Assembly: GCA_902168205.1 (NCBI GenBank)
Contig: CABHOK010000014.1
Location: forward strand, 558,001-622,000
Direction of reading: 5' to 3'
DNA from: an uncultured Chitinophaga sp.
GTDB taxonomy: Bacteria; Bacteroidota; Bacteroidia; Cytophagales; Cyclobacteriaceae
DNA: 64,000 nt
Shown here: one piece after another, positions 41,260-49,646 of the stretch
Position numbering within the stretch: position 1 is the first letter of the stretch
Layout: each line of letters opens with the position of its first letter
The notes under the pieces: model-generated
The model's database searches: none
What the model was told of the DNA's origin: nothing
What the model saw: only the letters and a program-made list of their open reading frames with translations
Position numbers and translations under genes: made by a program

Positions 41260-43374
41260 ATGCTAAAACGAATTCTTTTTTGCCTCTTTTTGGCAATATC
41301 AGCAGGTGTCGGCCATGCACAGGTACTTCAGCCTGCCAAACTTGCAGCAGAAACTCCATCTAAATCCTATAAAGTTGGTGATGTTATAGAGCTGGTATTT
41401 AAAGCATCTATCCAAAAAAACTGGTATATCTATTCAGTAGGATTTGATCCGGATTGCGGACCTGTGCCGATGTCGGTAACACTCGATAAAGATCCAAGCT
41501 ATGAATTGGTTGGCTCATTGGCAGCTATACAAGACAAGACCAAGCACGACAAGATATTCGATTGTGATGTGCGCATCTTTGAAGGCTCTGGGGAGTTCAG
41601 ACAGAAAATTAAAATACTATCTCCTTCTCTTGTTCTGAAAGGTACATACGAAGGTCAGGTATGTTCTGAAGTAGAAGGTAAATGTGTTTTGTTTGATGGT
41701 GATCTTTTATTCGGAGCTATAAAAGTTGAAGGTGCAGCGATCGAGCCAACGAAGCAGAATGAAAACACCAGCGCAAAAACTGACAATGAAAAAACAGAAG
41801 AGAAAGTTGCCGCTGTAAAAGAGAACGCCAGCACACCGGTTGACACCGTAAAAACGGTAACAGCACAGAGTACATCCAATGACACTTATGGGCCGATTAA
41901 AGGGCCGGTACTGGATCATACTCTGATCAAAGAAGATCCTGCTAAAAATTCCTTTCTCGGATTTTTTATACTCGCATTCATCGCAGGTCTTGCTGCCTTG
42001 CTAACACCTTGCGTTTTTCCGATGATACCGATGACGGTGAGTTTCTTTACACAAGGCCGTTCCAAATTCCAGGCGCTGCTATACGGGCTTTCCATCATCA
42101 TCATATATACTTTAATTGGTGCTGCGATAGCTCCCCTTATGGGGCCTGAAACCGCGAACCACCTTTCAACGGAGTGGCTACCCAACCTGATTTTCTTTAT
42201 CGTGTTTATTGTTTTCGGTCTCTCCTTCCTCGGATTGTTTGAAATAACATTACCGGGAACATTCATTAATAGAGTTGATCAGCAATCAGAGAAAGGCGGA
42301 TTGATTGGTGTGTTCTTTATGGCGTTTACACTTGTACTCGTTTCTTTCTCGTGCACGGGCCCGCTGGTAGGAAGTATACTTGTCTCCTCAGCCGGTGGCG
42401 AATTCCTCAAGCCGATTGTTGGCATGTTTGCATTCTCACTGGCGTTTGCTATACCCTTTACTTTGTTCGCGTTTTTCCCGGGCTGGTTAAGTTCTATGCC
42501 GAAGTCGGGCGGATGGTTAAATGCCGTTAAGGTTGTATTAGGCTTTATCGAGATAGCATTGGCATTTAAATTCTTAAGTATAGCAGACCAGGCTTTCCAT
42601 TGGGGAGTTTTAGATCGCGAGATCAACATTGCCATTTGGATAGTGATTGTTATGCTGATCGGTATATACCTGATGAAAGGTTTCCGCCTGCCGGGCGATA
42701 CCGGTAAAGATGCTGAAGACAAACGCGTAAGCATCATCCGACTCACGTTTGCTACCATCGCTTTTGTGTTTGTAGTATATATCGCACCGGGCATGTGGGG
42801 TGCCCCGTTAAAAGCACTGGCCGGATATTTACCTCCGATGCACACCCACGATTTTGATTTGATTGCTGCATCGCGTAATGCCAAACCAAACCAGATCTGT
42901 GACGAACCGAAGTATAGCGACTTCCTGCACTTGCCACATGGTATAAATGGATATTTTGATTACGAACAGGCTATGCTCTGCGCACGTCAGCAAAACAAAC
43001 CTGTGTTTATCGATTTTACAGGACACGGTTGTACAAACTGTCGTGAGATGGAAGCCGTAGTATGGTCTGATCCACAGGTGCTCGATAAACTGAAAAATGA
43101 ATTCATAGTAGTAGCGCTATATGTAGATGATAAAACAGAGTTGCCGGAGTCAGAATGGTATACTTCGAAGTATGATAGCAAAGTGAAGAAAACTATCGGT
43201 AAACAAAATGCCGATCTGCAGATCGCGAACCTTAACAACAACGCACAACCTTTCTATGTACTGGTAGGTAAAGATGAACGCGTACTGGTTACACCGTATG
43301 GTTACGATAAGAGTGTTGAGGGTTTCCTGAAATTCCTGGACGAAGGCAAAAAGAAATTCAACGAGCTTTACTAA
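41260..43374 (+). CDS. dsbD: Thiol:disulfide interchange protein DsbD
   Basis: Transmembrane reductase that brings electrons from cytoplasmic thioredoxin to the periplasm, 704 residues. A signal peptide (1-20) leads to an N-terminal immunoglobulin-like domain (about 25-165) with cysteines in DPDCGPVP and GKCVLF. A Lys/Thr-rich linker follows, then eight hydrophobic helices with the redox cysteines in TPCVFPMIP and SFSCTGPLVG, then a C-terminal thioredoxin domain with C591-T-N-C594 in GHGCTNCREME. All domains are intact. Possible clients include the TlpA-like and redoxin-like proteins at 14.9-16 kb. Confidence 0.94.
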   Translation: MLKRILFCLFLAISAGVGHAQVLQPAKLAAETPSKSYKVGDVIELVFKASIQKNWYIYSVGFDPDCGPVPMSVTLDKDPSYELVGSLAAIQDKTKHDKIFDCDVRIFEGSGEFRQKIKILSPSLVLKGTYEGQVCSEVEGKCVLFDGDLLFGAIKVEGAAIEPTKQNENTSAKTDNEKTEEKVAAVKENASTPVDTVKTVTAQSTSNDTYGPIKGPVLDHTLIKEDPAKNSFLGFFILAFIAGLAALLTPCVFPMIPMTVSFFTQGRSKFQALLYGLSIIIIYTLIGAAIAPLMGPETANHLSTEWLPNLIFFIVFIVFGLSFLGLFEITLPGTFINRVDQQSEKGGLIGVFFMAFTLVLVSFSCTGPLVGSILVSSAGGEFLKPIVGMFAFSLAFAIPFTLFAFFPGWLSSMPKSGGWLNAVKVVLGFIEIALAFKFLSIADQAFHWGVLDREINIAIWIVIVMLIGIYLMKGFRLPGDTGKDAEDKRVSIIRLTFATIAFVFVVYIAPGMWGAPLKALAGYLPPMHTHDFDLIAASRNAKPNQICDEPKYSDFLHLPHGINGYFDYEQAMLCARQQNKPVFIDFTGHGCTNCREMEAVVWSDPQVLDKLKNEFIVVALYVDDKTELPESEWYTSKYDSKVKKTIGKQNADLQIANLNNNAQPFYVLVGKDERVLVTPYGYDKSVEGFLKFLDEGKKKFNELY

Positions 43375-43387
43375 AATATTCTTTCCC

Positions 43388-43443
43388 TCCCGATAGTTAT
43401 CGGGACAGATGTACGCAGAAAACTAAAATTCTGCCTACATCTG
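43388..43443. repeat. Tandem palindromes after dsbD (REP-like unit)
   Basis: Two adjacent inverted repeats: TCCCGATA-GT-TATCGGGA (43388-43405), and arms CAGATGTACGCAGAA (43406-43420) with TTCTGCCTACATCTG (43429-43443) containing one C-C mismatch. TCCCGATA..TATCGGGA is a frequent dispersed palindrome in Bacteroidota as far as I recall. It may also end dsbD transcription, although no T-run follows. Confidence 0.5.
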
Positions 43444-43537
43444 CTCTGCGGATAGCAAGTGGCTGATAATTGAAAAAGGTGTATCTCAGTCTTGCATACT
43501 ACGCATTCCTCACAGCTCAAAACTCGCAGCCCAAAGC

Positions 43538-43888
43538 TTAATTTATAGCATCCTCAAAGAGTTCAACAACAGGTTCCTTCCCAAGTTTTACGGATACAAT
43601 ATCGAAACGAATGTGTCCATGCCAATCAGTTGAGTAGATATACTCTTCAGCGGCTTCAAAAATTTTGTTGACTTTTCGCGCATCTACAAATTCTTCCGGC
43701 TCCCCGAAATCGTTCGAGCTGCGTGCCTTAACTTCCACAAAAATAAGCCAGTCATCGCGCTTGATGATCAGGTCGATCTCAGCATGTTTATACCGGTAGT
43801 TTCGCACAACAATTTCGAATCCCTGTTTTATCAGAAATTCTGCGGCAAGCTGCTCGCCTTTTTTGCCTATGGCAGTTTTGTTTTCCAC
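43538..43888 (-). CDS. yraN: YraN (UPF0102) endonuclease-fold protein
   Basis: Small restriction-endonuclease-fold protein of 116 residues. Typical motifs are AIGKKGEQLAAEFLIKQGFEIVVRNYRYKHAEIDLI and WLIFVEVKARSSNDFG (the E-x-K nuclease core), ending VNKIFEAAEEYI. The start is a GTG at 43888. Function in the cell is unproven; often linked to recombination or DNA processing. It is single on its strand; its upstream region holds the octamer repeat at 43901-43932. Confidence 0.93.
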   Translation of the reverse strand: MENKTAIGKKGEQLAAEFLIKQGFEIVVRNYRYKHAEIDLIIKRDDWLIFVEVKARSSNDFGEPEEFVDARKVNKIFEAAEEYIYSTDWHGHIRFDIVSVKLGKEPVVELFEDAIN

Positions 43889-43900
43889 GAGGGGCTAACG

Positions 43901-43932
43901 TGTTTAAGTGTTTAGGTGTTTACGTGTGTATG
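43901..43932. repeat. Octamer tandem repeat (TGTTTAnG)n, locus 1
   Basis: Four 8-base units in a row: TGTTTAAG, TGTTTAGG, TGTTTACG, TGTGTATG. The same unit recurs at 50634-50665. It lies in the shared upstream region of yraN and the phosphoglucose/phosphomannose isomerase gene. Confidence 0.65.
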
Positions 43933-43996
43933 TTTCGAAGTGTGGAGGTACGGTTGTTGTTCAAATAAATTGCTGCTATACTTGATTGTTATATCG

Positions 43997-44004
43997 TATC
44001 TTTG
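43997..44004 (+). promoter_or_regulatory. -7 promoter element of the isomerase gene
   Basis: TATCTTTG fits TAnnTTTG, 19 bases before the ATG at 44024. A TTG at 43970-43972 is upstream, but its 24-base spacer is rather long. Confidence 0.45.
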
Positions 44005-44023
44005 AAAACCCAAATTACGAACT

Positions 44024-45031
44024 ATGTCGTCTACGAAAAAATACATTGAAGGCTTTACGCGTCAACTGGCAGATGCTTTGAAGATCGGACAATCGCTGGA
44101 CCTCGATCGTCCGGGTAGCGATATTCGTAATATTGTTATAGCCGGTATGGGTACTTCGGGTATAGCTGCCAACCTGGTAGAGTCGCTCACCTTTGGTCGC
44201 ATCCCCATCCCCATCACCGTTTGTAAAACGTACAACATTCCACAGTTTGTTAGTCCGCATACCCTATTTATAGCATGCTCCTATAGCGGCAACGCAGAAG
44301 AAACCGTTTCGGCACTTAATAAAGCTTTGCTGAAGCGTGCACAGGTAATCGCTATTGCGTCCGGCGGAAAACTCCTCGACATCTGTCGCGAATACAATCT
44401 TCAATATATACAGTTGCCTTCGGGGTCTGATAGTCCGCGCGCCATGTTACCCTATAACATGATGGCGCTGCTATATGTACTATATCACACCAACCTGATT
44501 GGTGCTGCCTTTATAAAAGAAACCGAAAATGCGATTGAGTTTTTAGATCGCGGTGAAAAAGGAATTCAGTCGGAAGCAGAACTCATCGCCAAAAAACTGA
44601 AAGGAAAACTTCCTGTTATTTATTGCGACAACCGGCTTCATGCCATGGCGCTTCGCTTTCAGCAGCAGCTAAATGAAAACGCCAAGCAGCTGGCGCATAC
44701 AAATACTTTCCCGGAGATAAACCATAATGAAATTGCAGGCTGGCGTTATCCGGAAGTATTAATGCCGATGTTGCAGGCAGTATATCTTTACTCCGATCAC
44801 GACCATGAGCGTGTAGAGAAGCGTATGGAACTAAGCCGCGATCTGTTTGAGAAAAACTCGAAACCGGTTATTGATATTATTGGCGAAGGGGCATCGCTGC
44901 TGGAGCAATATTATTACCTGATACATCTCACTGACTGGATATCGTATTGCCTGGCAAAAGAAAACGGTGTGGAAGCGGATGCAAATGATACTATAGTATA
45001 TCTGCGAAGCGAACTGGACAAACAAAAATAG
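44024..45031 (+). CDS. Bifunctional phosphoglucose/phosphomannose isomerase (SIS)
   Basis: Sugar isomerase of 335 residues with two SIS folds. GMGTSGIAANLVESL and FIACSYSGNAEETVSALNKAL are the sugar-phosphate-binding motifs of the first domain, and the C-terminal PGI/PMI domain begins around KGKLPVIYCDNRLHAMALR with the conserved FPEINHNEIAGW. It interconverts glucose-6-phosphate, fructose-6-phosphate and mannose-6-phosphate, as archaeal-type relatives do. It is the first gene of a plus-strand run that reaches 48.8 kb, preceded by a promoter element and the octamer repeat. Confidence 0.9.
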   Translation: MSSTKKYIEGFTRQLADALKIGQSLDLDRPGSDIRNIVIAGMGTSGIAANLVESLTFGRIPIPITVCKTYNIPQFVSPHTLFIACSYSGNAEETVSALNKALLKRAQVIAIASGGKLLDICREYNLQYIQLPSGSDSPRAMLPYNMMALLYVLYHTNLIGAAFIKETENAIEFLDRGEKGIQSEAELIAKKLKGKLPVIYCDNRLHAMALRFQQQLNENAKQLAHTNTFPEINHNEIAGWRYPEVLMPMLQAVYLYSDHDHERVEKRMELSRDLFEKNSKPVIDIIGEGASLLEQYYYLIHLTDWISYCLAKENGVEADANDTIVYLRSELDKQK

Positions 45032-45084
45032 AACTTGTTTTAACGTTGTTTCGTTGTAACTTTATAGAACACAATGGCAAGGCT

Positions 45085-45276
45085 ATGAAAGCACCTATTA
45101 GTAAGCGAACACGGAAGATTCTTGATAATCCGCAGTTAGCCAAACAGCTTATGTTAGCCATTATTGCTGATCGCCTCGTGGAGCGTTCCATGATATCAGA
45201 AGAAGAACGCCCCACTATTAAAGTTGACGGAGAAGAACTCAAGCTCGTCAGGTTAAAGGCGATTGATAAGAAATAA
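45085..45276 (+). CDS. Small hypothetical protein (63 aa)
   Basis: I do not recognise it. Using the ATG at 45085 (rather than 45046) it has 63 residues, basic at the start (APISKRTRKILDN), helical (QLAKQLMLAIIADRLVER), and acidic/beta at the end (IKVDGEELKLVRLKAIDKK). The gene lies 53 bases after the isomerase stop and 24 bases before the membrane protein gene, in line with an operon. Protein-like composition supports a real gene. Confidence 0.6.
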   Translation: MKAPISKRTRKILDNPQLAKQLMLAIIADRLVERSMISEEERPTIKVDGEELKLVRLKAIDKK

Positions 45277-45300
45277 GAAAACGTTTTTGGAGGGTTATGC

Positions 45301-46098
45301 ATGAATCTCATTCTTGGGTCGATTTTTCTATTTATACTGATCATTCCCGGGCTGGCATTCCGGTACTCCTATCTTCACGGAACGTACGCCAAGCAATCCT
45401 TTAAGATCTCGGCCGTTGATGAAATTTTCTGGGCCATTCTGCCTGCGCTATTCTTTCAGCTGGCCGGTATTGTTGTGGTTGAACATCTCACATCATATCA
45501 GATACAACTGGAGTTGATTTACCAGATCATCACAGAATCCAGCAGCAATATCAATTTTGAAATCATCCGTCAGAGCATCCTGTATTTTCTGATATACCTC
45601 GTCTGCATGATAGGCGTATCAGTAGCATTAGGACTGCTGATGCGATTGATTGTGCGCAGATTCCGATTCGATCTCAAGTACCCGTTTCTCCGTCTTAACA
45701 ACGAGTGGTATTATTTATTCAGTGGAGAGATATTGGATCTTGAGCAACCCGGCGAATCGAAGAACATTGACCTGATACAGGTTGATGTATTGATGCAAAC
45801 CGGAGAAGGACCGCTGGTATATAGTGGTACACTTGAAGATTACTTTCTGTCGAAAGACAATGGACTTGACCGTATATACCTTTCGCAGGTATATCGCAGA
45901 AAGATGCAGGAAGATCTTAAACGGAACGAACGCAACGTTGGCTATCTGGAGCGTTACCTGGATGAGCGCTATTATTCCATGCCTGGCGATTTGTTCGTTA
46001 TCACCTATAGCGAAATCCTGAACCTGAACATAACCTACCATGTGTGGTCGAATATTCTGGAAGATGAAGTAAATACCAATGAACAGCATACCGAATAA
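45301..46098 (+). CDS. Uncharacterised membrane protein (DUF6338-like?)
   Basis: Protein of 265 residues with an N-terminal membrane part: helix 1 (3-20, ILGSIFLFILIIPGLAF), helix 2 (about 43-60), helix 3 (about 95-118), then a soluble domain of roughly 145 residues rich in strands (WYYLFSGEILDL, IDLIQVDVLMQTGEG, VYSGTLEDYFLSKDNGLDRIYL). The layout resembles DUF6338-type proteins, which is tentative. A clear Shine-Dalgarno TGGAGGG at 45288-45294 fixes the start. Its end overlaps the lipB start by 20 bases, so the two are coupled. Confidence 0.65.
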   Translation: MNLILGSIFLFILIIPGLAFRYSYLHGTYAKQSFKISAVDEIFWAILPALFFQLAGIVVVEHLTSYQIQLELIYQIITESSSNINFEIIRQSILYFLIYLVCMIGVSVALGLLMRLIVRRFRFDLKYPFLRLNNEWYYLFSGEILDLEQPGESKNIDLIQVDVLMQTGEGPLVYSGTLEDYFLSKDNGLDRIYLSQVYRRKMQEDLKRNERNVGYLERYLDERYYSMPGDLFVITYSEILNLNITYHVWSNILEDEVNTNEQHTE

Positions 46099-46795
46099 GA
46101 AAGTAAAGTTTGTAGAACTGGGGTTGAAGGATTATCAGGAGGCGTGGGATTACCAGGTTTCTTTGTTCGAAAAAACACTGGCTGTAAAATCAGAGAACAG
46201 GAATCTTCCGGCTGAACAACAAAAGGCTACCGATAATTATCTTCTCTTTTGTGAACATCCGCATGTATTTACATTGGGTAAAAGCGGAGACGAAAAAAAC
46301 CTGATCATTTCGAAAGAAGAGCTCAACGCAGTGCATGCTACCTATCACCACATTAATCGGGGAGGCGATATTACGTATCATGGTCCGGGACAGATTGTGG
46401 GCTATCCGATTCTCGACCTCGAGAATTTCTTTACCGACATACACAAGTACATGCGTTTAATGGAGGAGTCAGTTATACAAACGCTGAAAGAGTATAGCAT
46501 TGATGCCGGGCGGATAGCCGGACTCACCGGCGTGTGGATTGATTTTGAAAATGAACGAAAGGCACGCAAAATCTGCGCGCTTGGTGTAAAGACAAGTCGA
46601 TGGGTAACCATGCATGGTTTTGCTTTTAACATTAATCCCGACTTACGATATTTCGCCTATATCGTACCGTGTGGTATTCAGGATAAAGCGGTGACTTCAT
46701 TGGAAAAAGAACTTGGTAAAAAAGTTGATATCCGCGAAGCGCAGGAAATCCTTAAAGAAAAATTTCGTGAACAGTTTGATATGGAGTGGCTATGA
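46079..46795 (+). CDS. lipB: Octanoyltransferase (lipoyl(octanoyl) transferase)
   Basis: Transfers octanoate from acyl-carrier protein to lipoate-dependent enzymes such as pyruvate dehydrogenase and the glycine cleavage system. The 238 residues include HPHVFTLGKSGDEKNL, the core HHINRGGDITYHGPGQIVGYPILDL, and RKICALGVKTSRWVTMHGFAFNINPDL with the catalytic Lys; the catalytic Cys stands in IVPCGI. The gene overlaps the membrane-protein gene by 20 bases and the next gene by 4 (ATGA). No lipA is in the window. Confidence 0.95.
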   Translation: MNSIPNKKVKFVELGLKDYQEAWDYQVSLFEKTLAVKSENRNLPAEQQKATDNYLLFCEHPHVFTLGKSGDEKNLIISKEELNAVHATYHHINRGGDITYHGPGQIVGYPILDLENFFTDIHKYMRLMEESVIQTLKEYSIDAGRIAGLTGVWIDFENERKARKICALGVKTSRWVTMHGFAFNINPDLRYFAYIVPCGIQDKAVTSLEKELGKKVDIREAQEILKEKFREQFDMEWL

Positions 46796-47196
46796 TGAAG
46801 GACATTGAAAAACCGGAAGTAAAAAACGTAACGCTGGCCGTTGCGCGGAAAAAAAATATAGGTGAGCAAGACGAGTGGAAAGTATATCTCATCAACAATA
46901 ATGATTTTGCTATTGAGAATACACTCGTGGCCAGTAAAGGCTATGGTGAGAAAGATGGCGAACCTCAGCAGACATCTATACTGCGCCACTATCTCGATAC
47001 CATTGCTCCGAATAGTGCTGTGTTGATTGAACCGATTGACCAGACTGTATTTCACCTGAACAATGAATACTGGGTAAGTTATTATATAGGCAGACAGATT
47101 TTTGATAAGCGTTTTGTATTCGTGCCCGACACGATTTGCGAAGAGAACATTACGTTTATAAAAGAGTTGGAGATGGAGGGTGTACTGCATTCTTAA
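46792..47196 (+). CDS. Hypothetical protein coupled to lipB (134 aa)
   Basis: I do not recognise this protein. The ATG at 46792 overlaps the lipB stop as ATGA; a GTG six bases earlier is an alternative. The sequence is soluble and beta-rich (VKNVTLAVARKKN, WKVYLINNNDFAIENTLVASKGYG, SAVLIEPIDQTVFHLNNEYWVSYYIG, KRFVFVPDTI), with no signal peptide, looking like an immunoglobulin-like sandwich. Tight coupling suggests joint expression with lipB, but a role in lipoylation is not implied by anything in the sequence. Confidence 0.7.
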   Translation: MMKDIEKPEVKNVTLAVARKKNIGEQDEWKVYLINNNDFAIENTLVASKGYGEKDGEPQQTSILRHYLDTIAPNSAVLIEPIDQTVFHLNNEYWVSYYIGRQIFDKRFVFVPDTICEENITFIKELEMEGVLHS

Positions 47197-47227
47197 CCGG
47201 CAAGCTATCAACTACTCCTAACCCTAT

Positions 47228-48121
47228 ATGAAAATTGTTTTCAAGAAGCGCCTGGTACGCACGATCGCCATTTTGCTGATCGGATTTTTTGTACTGTTCA
47301 TCTTCCGTTTTATCTATGGATACTCGACCGGCCTCTCGGAAGTGCAGGAAGAATACTTCTCTGATTTCTTCTCGAATCTTGAAGATGTAAAACGGAATTA
47401 TGCCAGCGATAGCTATAAATTCAAAACGTATCAGCAATCAAGTCCGGCACAAAGTCAGCAGCCGCACGAGTTTGATGTTAACCAGAAATACGAGAAGACC
47501 GCCACGATAAAATCAAAGTCTTCCGATTTTGATCGTGATGAAAAGAAGCTTCGCGAACACATAAAAAAACAGAATGGTATAATTCAATACGAAGAGAATG
47601 CAGGCAAGCGTGGCAATCGTTCGTTGCATTTGCTCATCGGTATACCTCCTGCCAGTTTTGATTCTTCGTATACCGACATGCTCAAGATCGGTAACATCCG
47701 CTCGAAGGAAATCACCAAGATCGACAAGACTAACGAGTTCAAAAATCTGAATGCTCAAAAAGCTTCACTTGAAATTACACGTCAGTCGCTGCTGGATATA
47801 AAAAAGCAAAGCGGGCGGATTGAAGAGTATATCAATTTGCAGAATCGTATTCTTGAAATAGAACAGGAGCTGCAAGGCCTCGGAGTGCAGTTAGGTGACT
47901 TTGATGTAGAGAATGAATTCTGTACCATTCGTTTCTCCTTGCTCGAAGGCCGGGAGGTAAAAGTAAGTATGCTACATCGAATAAAGGTAGCCTTCGAGTG
48001 GACTGCACAATACTATCTTTTGTTTATAGCGATTGCCGCAGCAGCCAGTATATTTGCATTCTTCTTCCTGTTGATCATTGATAAATTGATACCGGGAATA
48101 ATAAACAAGATCAATCAGTAA
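47228..48121 (+). CDS. DUF4349 membrane protein
   Basis: Protein of 297 residues with an N-terminal membrane helix (about 9-31), a periplasmic domain, a coiled coil (about 155-225: TNEFKNLNAQKASLEITRQSL, GRIEEYINLQNRILEIEQEL) and a C-terminal membrane helix (about 258-285). This order and the coiled-coil-then-GVQLGDFDVENEFCTIRFSL part match DUF4349, whose function is unknown. The gene lies 31 bases after its neighbour and 10 before the exonuclease gene, within the same run. Confidence 0.82.
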   Translation: MKIVFKKRLVRTIAILLIGFFVLFIFRFIYGYSTGLSEVQEEYFSDFFSNLEDVKRNYASDSYKFKTYQQSSPAQSQQPHEFDVNQKYEKTATIKSKSSDFDRDEKKLREHIKKQNGIIQYEENAGKRGNRSLHLLIGIPPASFDSSYTDMLKIGNIRSKEITKIDKTNEFKNLNAQKASLEITRQSLLDIKKQSGRIEEYINLQNRILEIEQELQGLGVQLGDFDVENEFCTIRFSLLEGREVKVSMLHRIKVAFEWTAQYYLLFIAIAAAASIFAFFFLLIIDKLIPGIINKINQ

Positions 48122-48131
48122 AAACCGATGT

Positions 48132-48848
48132 ATGAATTCTGAGCTGCGCGAAATTTTATTCCTCGACATTGAAACGGTATCGCATACCTATGATTTCAAC
48201 TCGCTTGATGAGCGATTGAAATCACTGTGGACGCGAAAGGCCAGTCATTTGCGCAGAGATCCGAATCAGACTGACGAGCAGATATACCTTGATCGTGCTG
48301 CTATATTTGCCGAGTTCGGAAAAGTTATATGCATCTGCGTAGGCAAACTATACGAAGCCGAGAATGGCGTGGTAACGCTGCGTACAAAAGCATACTACGG
48401 TGATGATGAGAAAGCGCTGCTCACAGAATTCAAGTGCATGCTCGAGAAGCTGAATGCCTCTACCGAAAGACTTTGTGCACACAATGGTAAAGAATTTGAC
48501 TTTCCGTACCTGTGCCGAAGAATGCTGGTGAATGGAATTCAGCTTCCTGCTATACTAAACATCTCCGGAAGAAAACCCTGGGAAGTACAGCACTACGATA
48601 CCATGGAACTCTGGAAATTCGGAGATTATAAACACTTTACTTCGCTGGACCTGCTCGCGGCTATATTTAATATTCCGTCCAGCAAGAATGGCATAGATGG
48701 CAGTAAGGTAAACCAGGTATACTACGAAGAGAAAGATCTGGCGAGAATAAAAGACTATTGCCTTCGTGATGTGGAGGTGCTGGCACAGCTCTTTTTAAAA
48801 CTCCGCGGTATACATCTGGAGCACGAGCTTGTGGTGCAAACATCCTGA
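48132..48848 (+). CDS. Predicted DEDDy 3'-5' exonuclease (PolB-like)
   Basis: Ribonuclease-H-fold exonuclease of 238 residues. The acidic motifs of the DEDD family are in order: motif I LFLDIETVSH (D, E), motif II AHNGKEFDFPYLCRRM (D), and motif III YCLRDVEVLAQLF with Tyr four before Asp, the DEDDy form. It matches the family of predicted PolB-like exonucleases. It has no polymerase domain, so it probably works in RNA or DNA trimming. Last gene of the plus-strand run; convergent with the phosphoesterase gene 5 bases on. Confidence 0.87.
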   Translation: MNSELREILFLDIETVSHTYDFNSLDERLKSLWTRKASHLRRDPNQTDEQIYLDRAAIFAEFGKVICICVGKLYEAENGVVTLRTKAYYGDDEKALLTEFKCMLEKLNASTERLCAHNGKEFDFPYLCRRMLVNGIQLPAILNISGRKPWEVQHYDTMELWKFGDYKHFTSLDLLAAIFNIPSSKNGIDGSKVNQVYYEEKDLARIKDYCLRDVEVLAQLFLKLRGIHLEHELVVQTS

Positions 48849-48853
48849 CAAGA

Positions 48854-49546
48854 TCAGCCTGCTTTTTTTGATCGCCCTTCAACACCCGGGTATAGCGAGG
48901 GCACGGCATCGCTGCAGAATATTTCTTTTGTCTCCAGGTTCATTATAGACAATACGCCTGACCAACCGGCACCGGTATCCATCATCCATACTTCGCATGA
49001 CTTGATGGGCTTTGCAAAAGGTATTGGCGTATGACCGATGTAAATCTCATCGAACGTGCTAAGCTTCCCCTGTATTTCTTTCATATACAGTTCCAGGGCT
49101 ATACGCGCCAGGTTCCGATCCCACAGGAAAATATTGGGACCTTGCTCTTCCAATGGAAGCTGCGTGTTGATGCCGGCATGAACAAACAGTTTGTTATCAG
49201 CCCGGTAATAGTGTCGTGCATTTTTTAAAAGCTCAAGGTGCTTAACAGGCACGCCATCCGGATACGATTTTATGGTTGCTTCGCCACCCTGCGAGAACCA
49301 CGCACGGTCGATGTAGCCTGTCTCAATCCACTGGCGAGTCCACAGATCGTGATTGCCCAGAATATAGGTGAGGTTCCTGATCTTCAACAGTTCGTCAATG
49401 CATTGCCGGGTTTCGGGCCATCCATCACAAACGTCTCCCAGGCTGACGAGGTGATCATTCTCAAAATCAAAATCAGCCCGGGCCAGGCACTGACGTAGCG
49501 CGTGGTAGGCCCCGTGAATATCTCCGATTACAAAAGTTCTTGCCAT
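48854..49546 (-). CDS. Calcineurin-like metallophosphoesterase
   Basis: Metal-dependent phosphatase of 230 residues, similar to PrpA/ApaH-type serine/threonine phosphatases or diadenosine tetraphosphatases. The dinuclear metal motifs are GDIHGAYHAL, LGDVCDGWPET and LGNHDLWTRQW, followed by FVHAGINTQLPLEEQ and IGHTPIP. All metal ligands are present. Substrate not predictable. Divergent from the MoxR gene. Confidence 0.9.
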   Translation of the reverse strand: MARTFVIGDIHGAYHALRQCLARADFDFENDHLVSLGDVCDGWPETRQCIDELLKIRNLTYILGNHDLWTRQWIETGYIDRAWFSQGGEATIKSYPDGVPVKHLELLKNARHYYRADNKLFVHAGINTQLPLEEQGPNIFLWDRNLARIALELYMKEIQGKLSTFDEIYIGHTPIPFAKPIKSCEVWMMDTGAGWSGVLSIMNLETKEIFCSDAVPSLYPGVEGRSKKAG

Positions 49547-49611
49547 CTTTCCCTCAACATCTTAATAAAGCAATCCATCAAGTTTGGGGCTTACTTTTTC
49601 AATAATTACGC

Positions 49612-49619
49612 TATTTTTG
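49612..49619 (+). promoter_or_regulatory. -7 promoter element of the MoxR gene
   Basis: TATTTTTG conforms to TAnnTTTG, 27 bases before the ATG at 49647. TTTG at 49583-49586 could be a -33 box, although the spacer of 25 is long. Confidence 0.4.
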
Positions 49620-49646
49620 ACAGGTTTAAAAATCAAATAACTGTGT

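Noticed and set aside
42279-42884. Long minus-strand open frame (201 codons) opposite dsbD
   Set aside because: Antisense to the membrane part of dsbD; its Ser/Asn/Lys-rich, Pro-rich composition is a mirror of the hydrophobic codons, with no recognisable motif.
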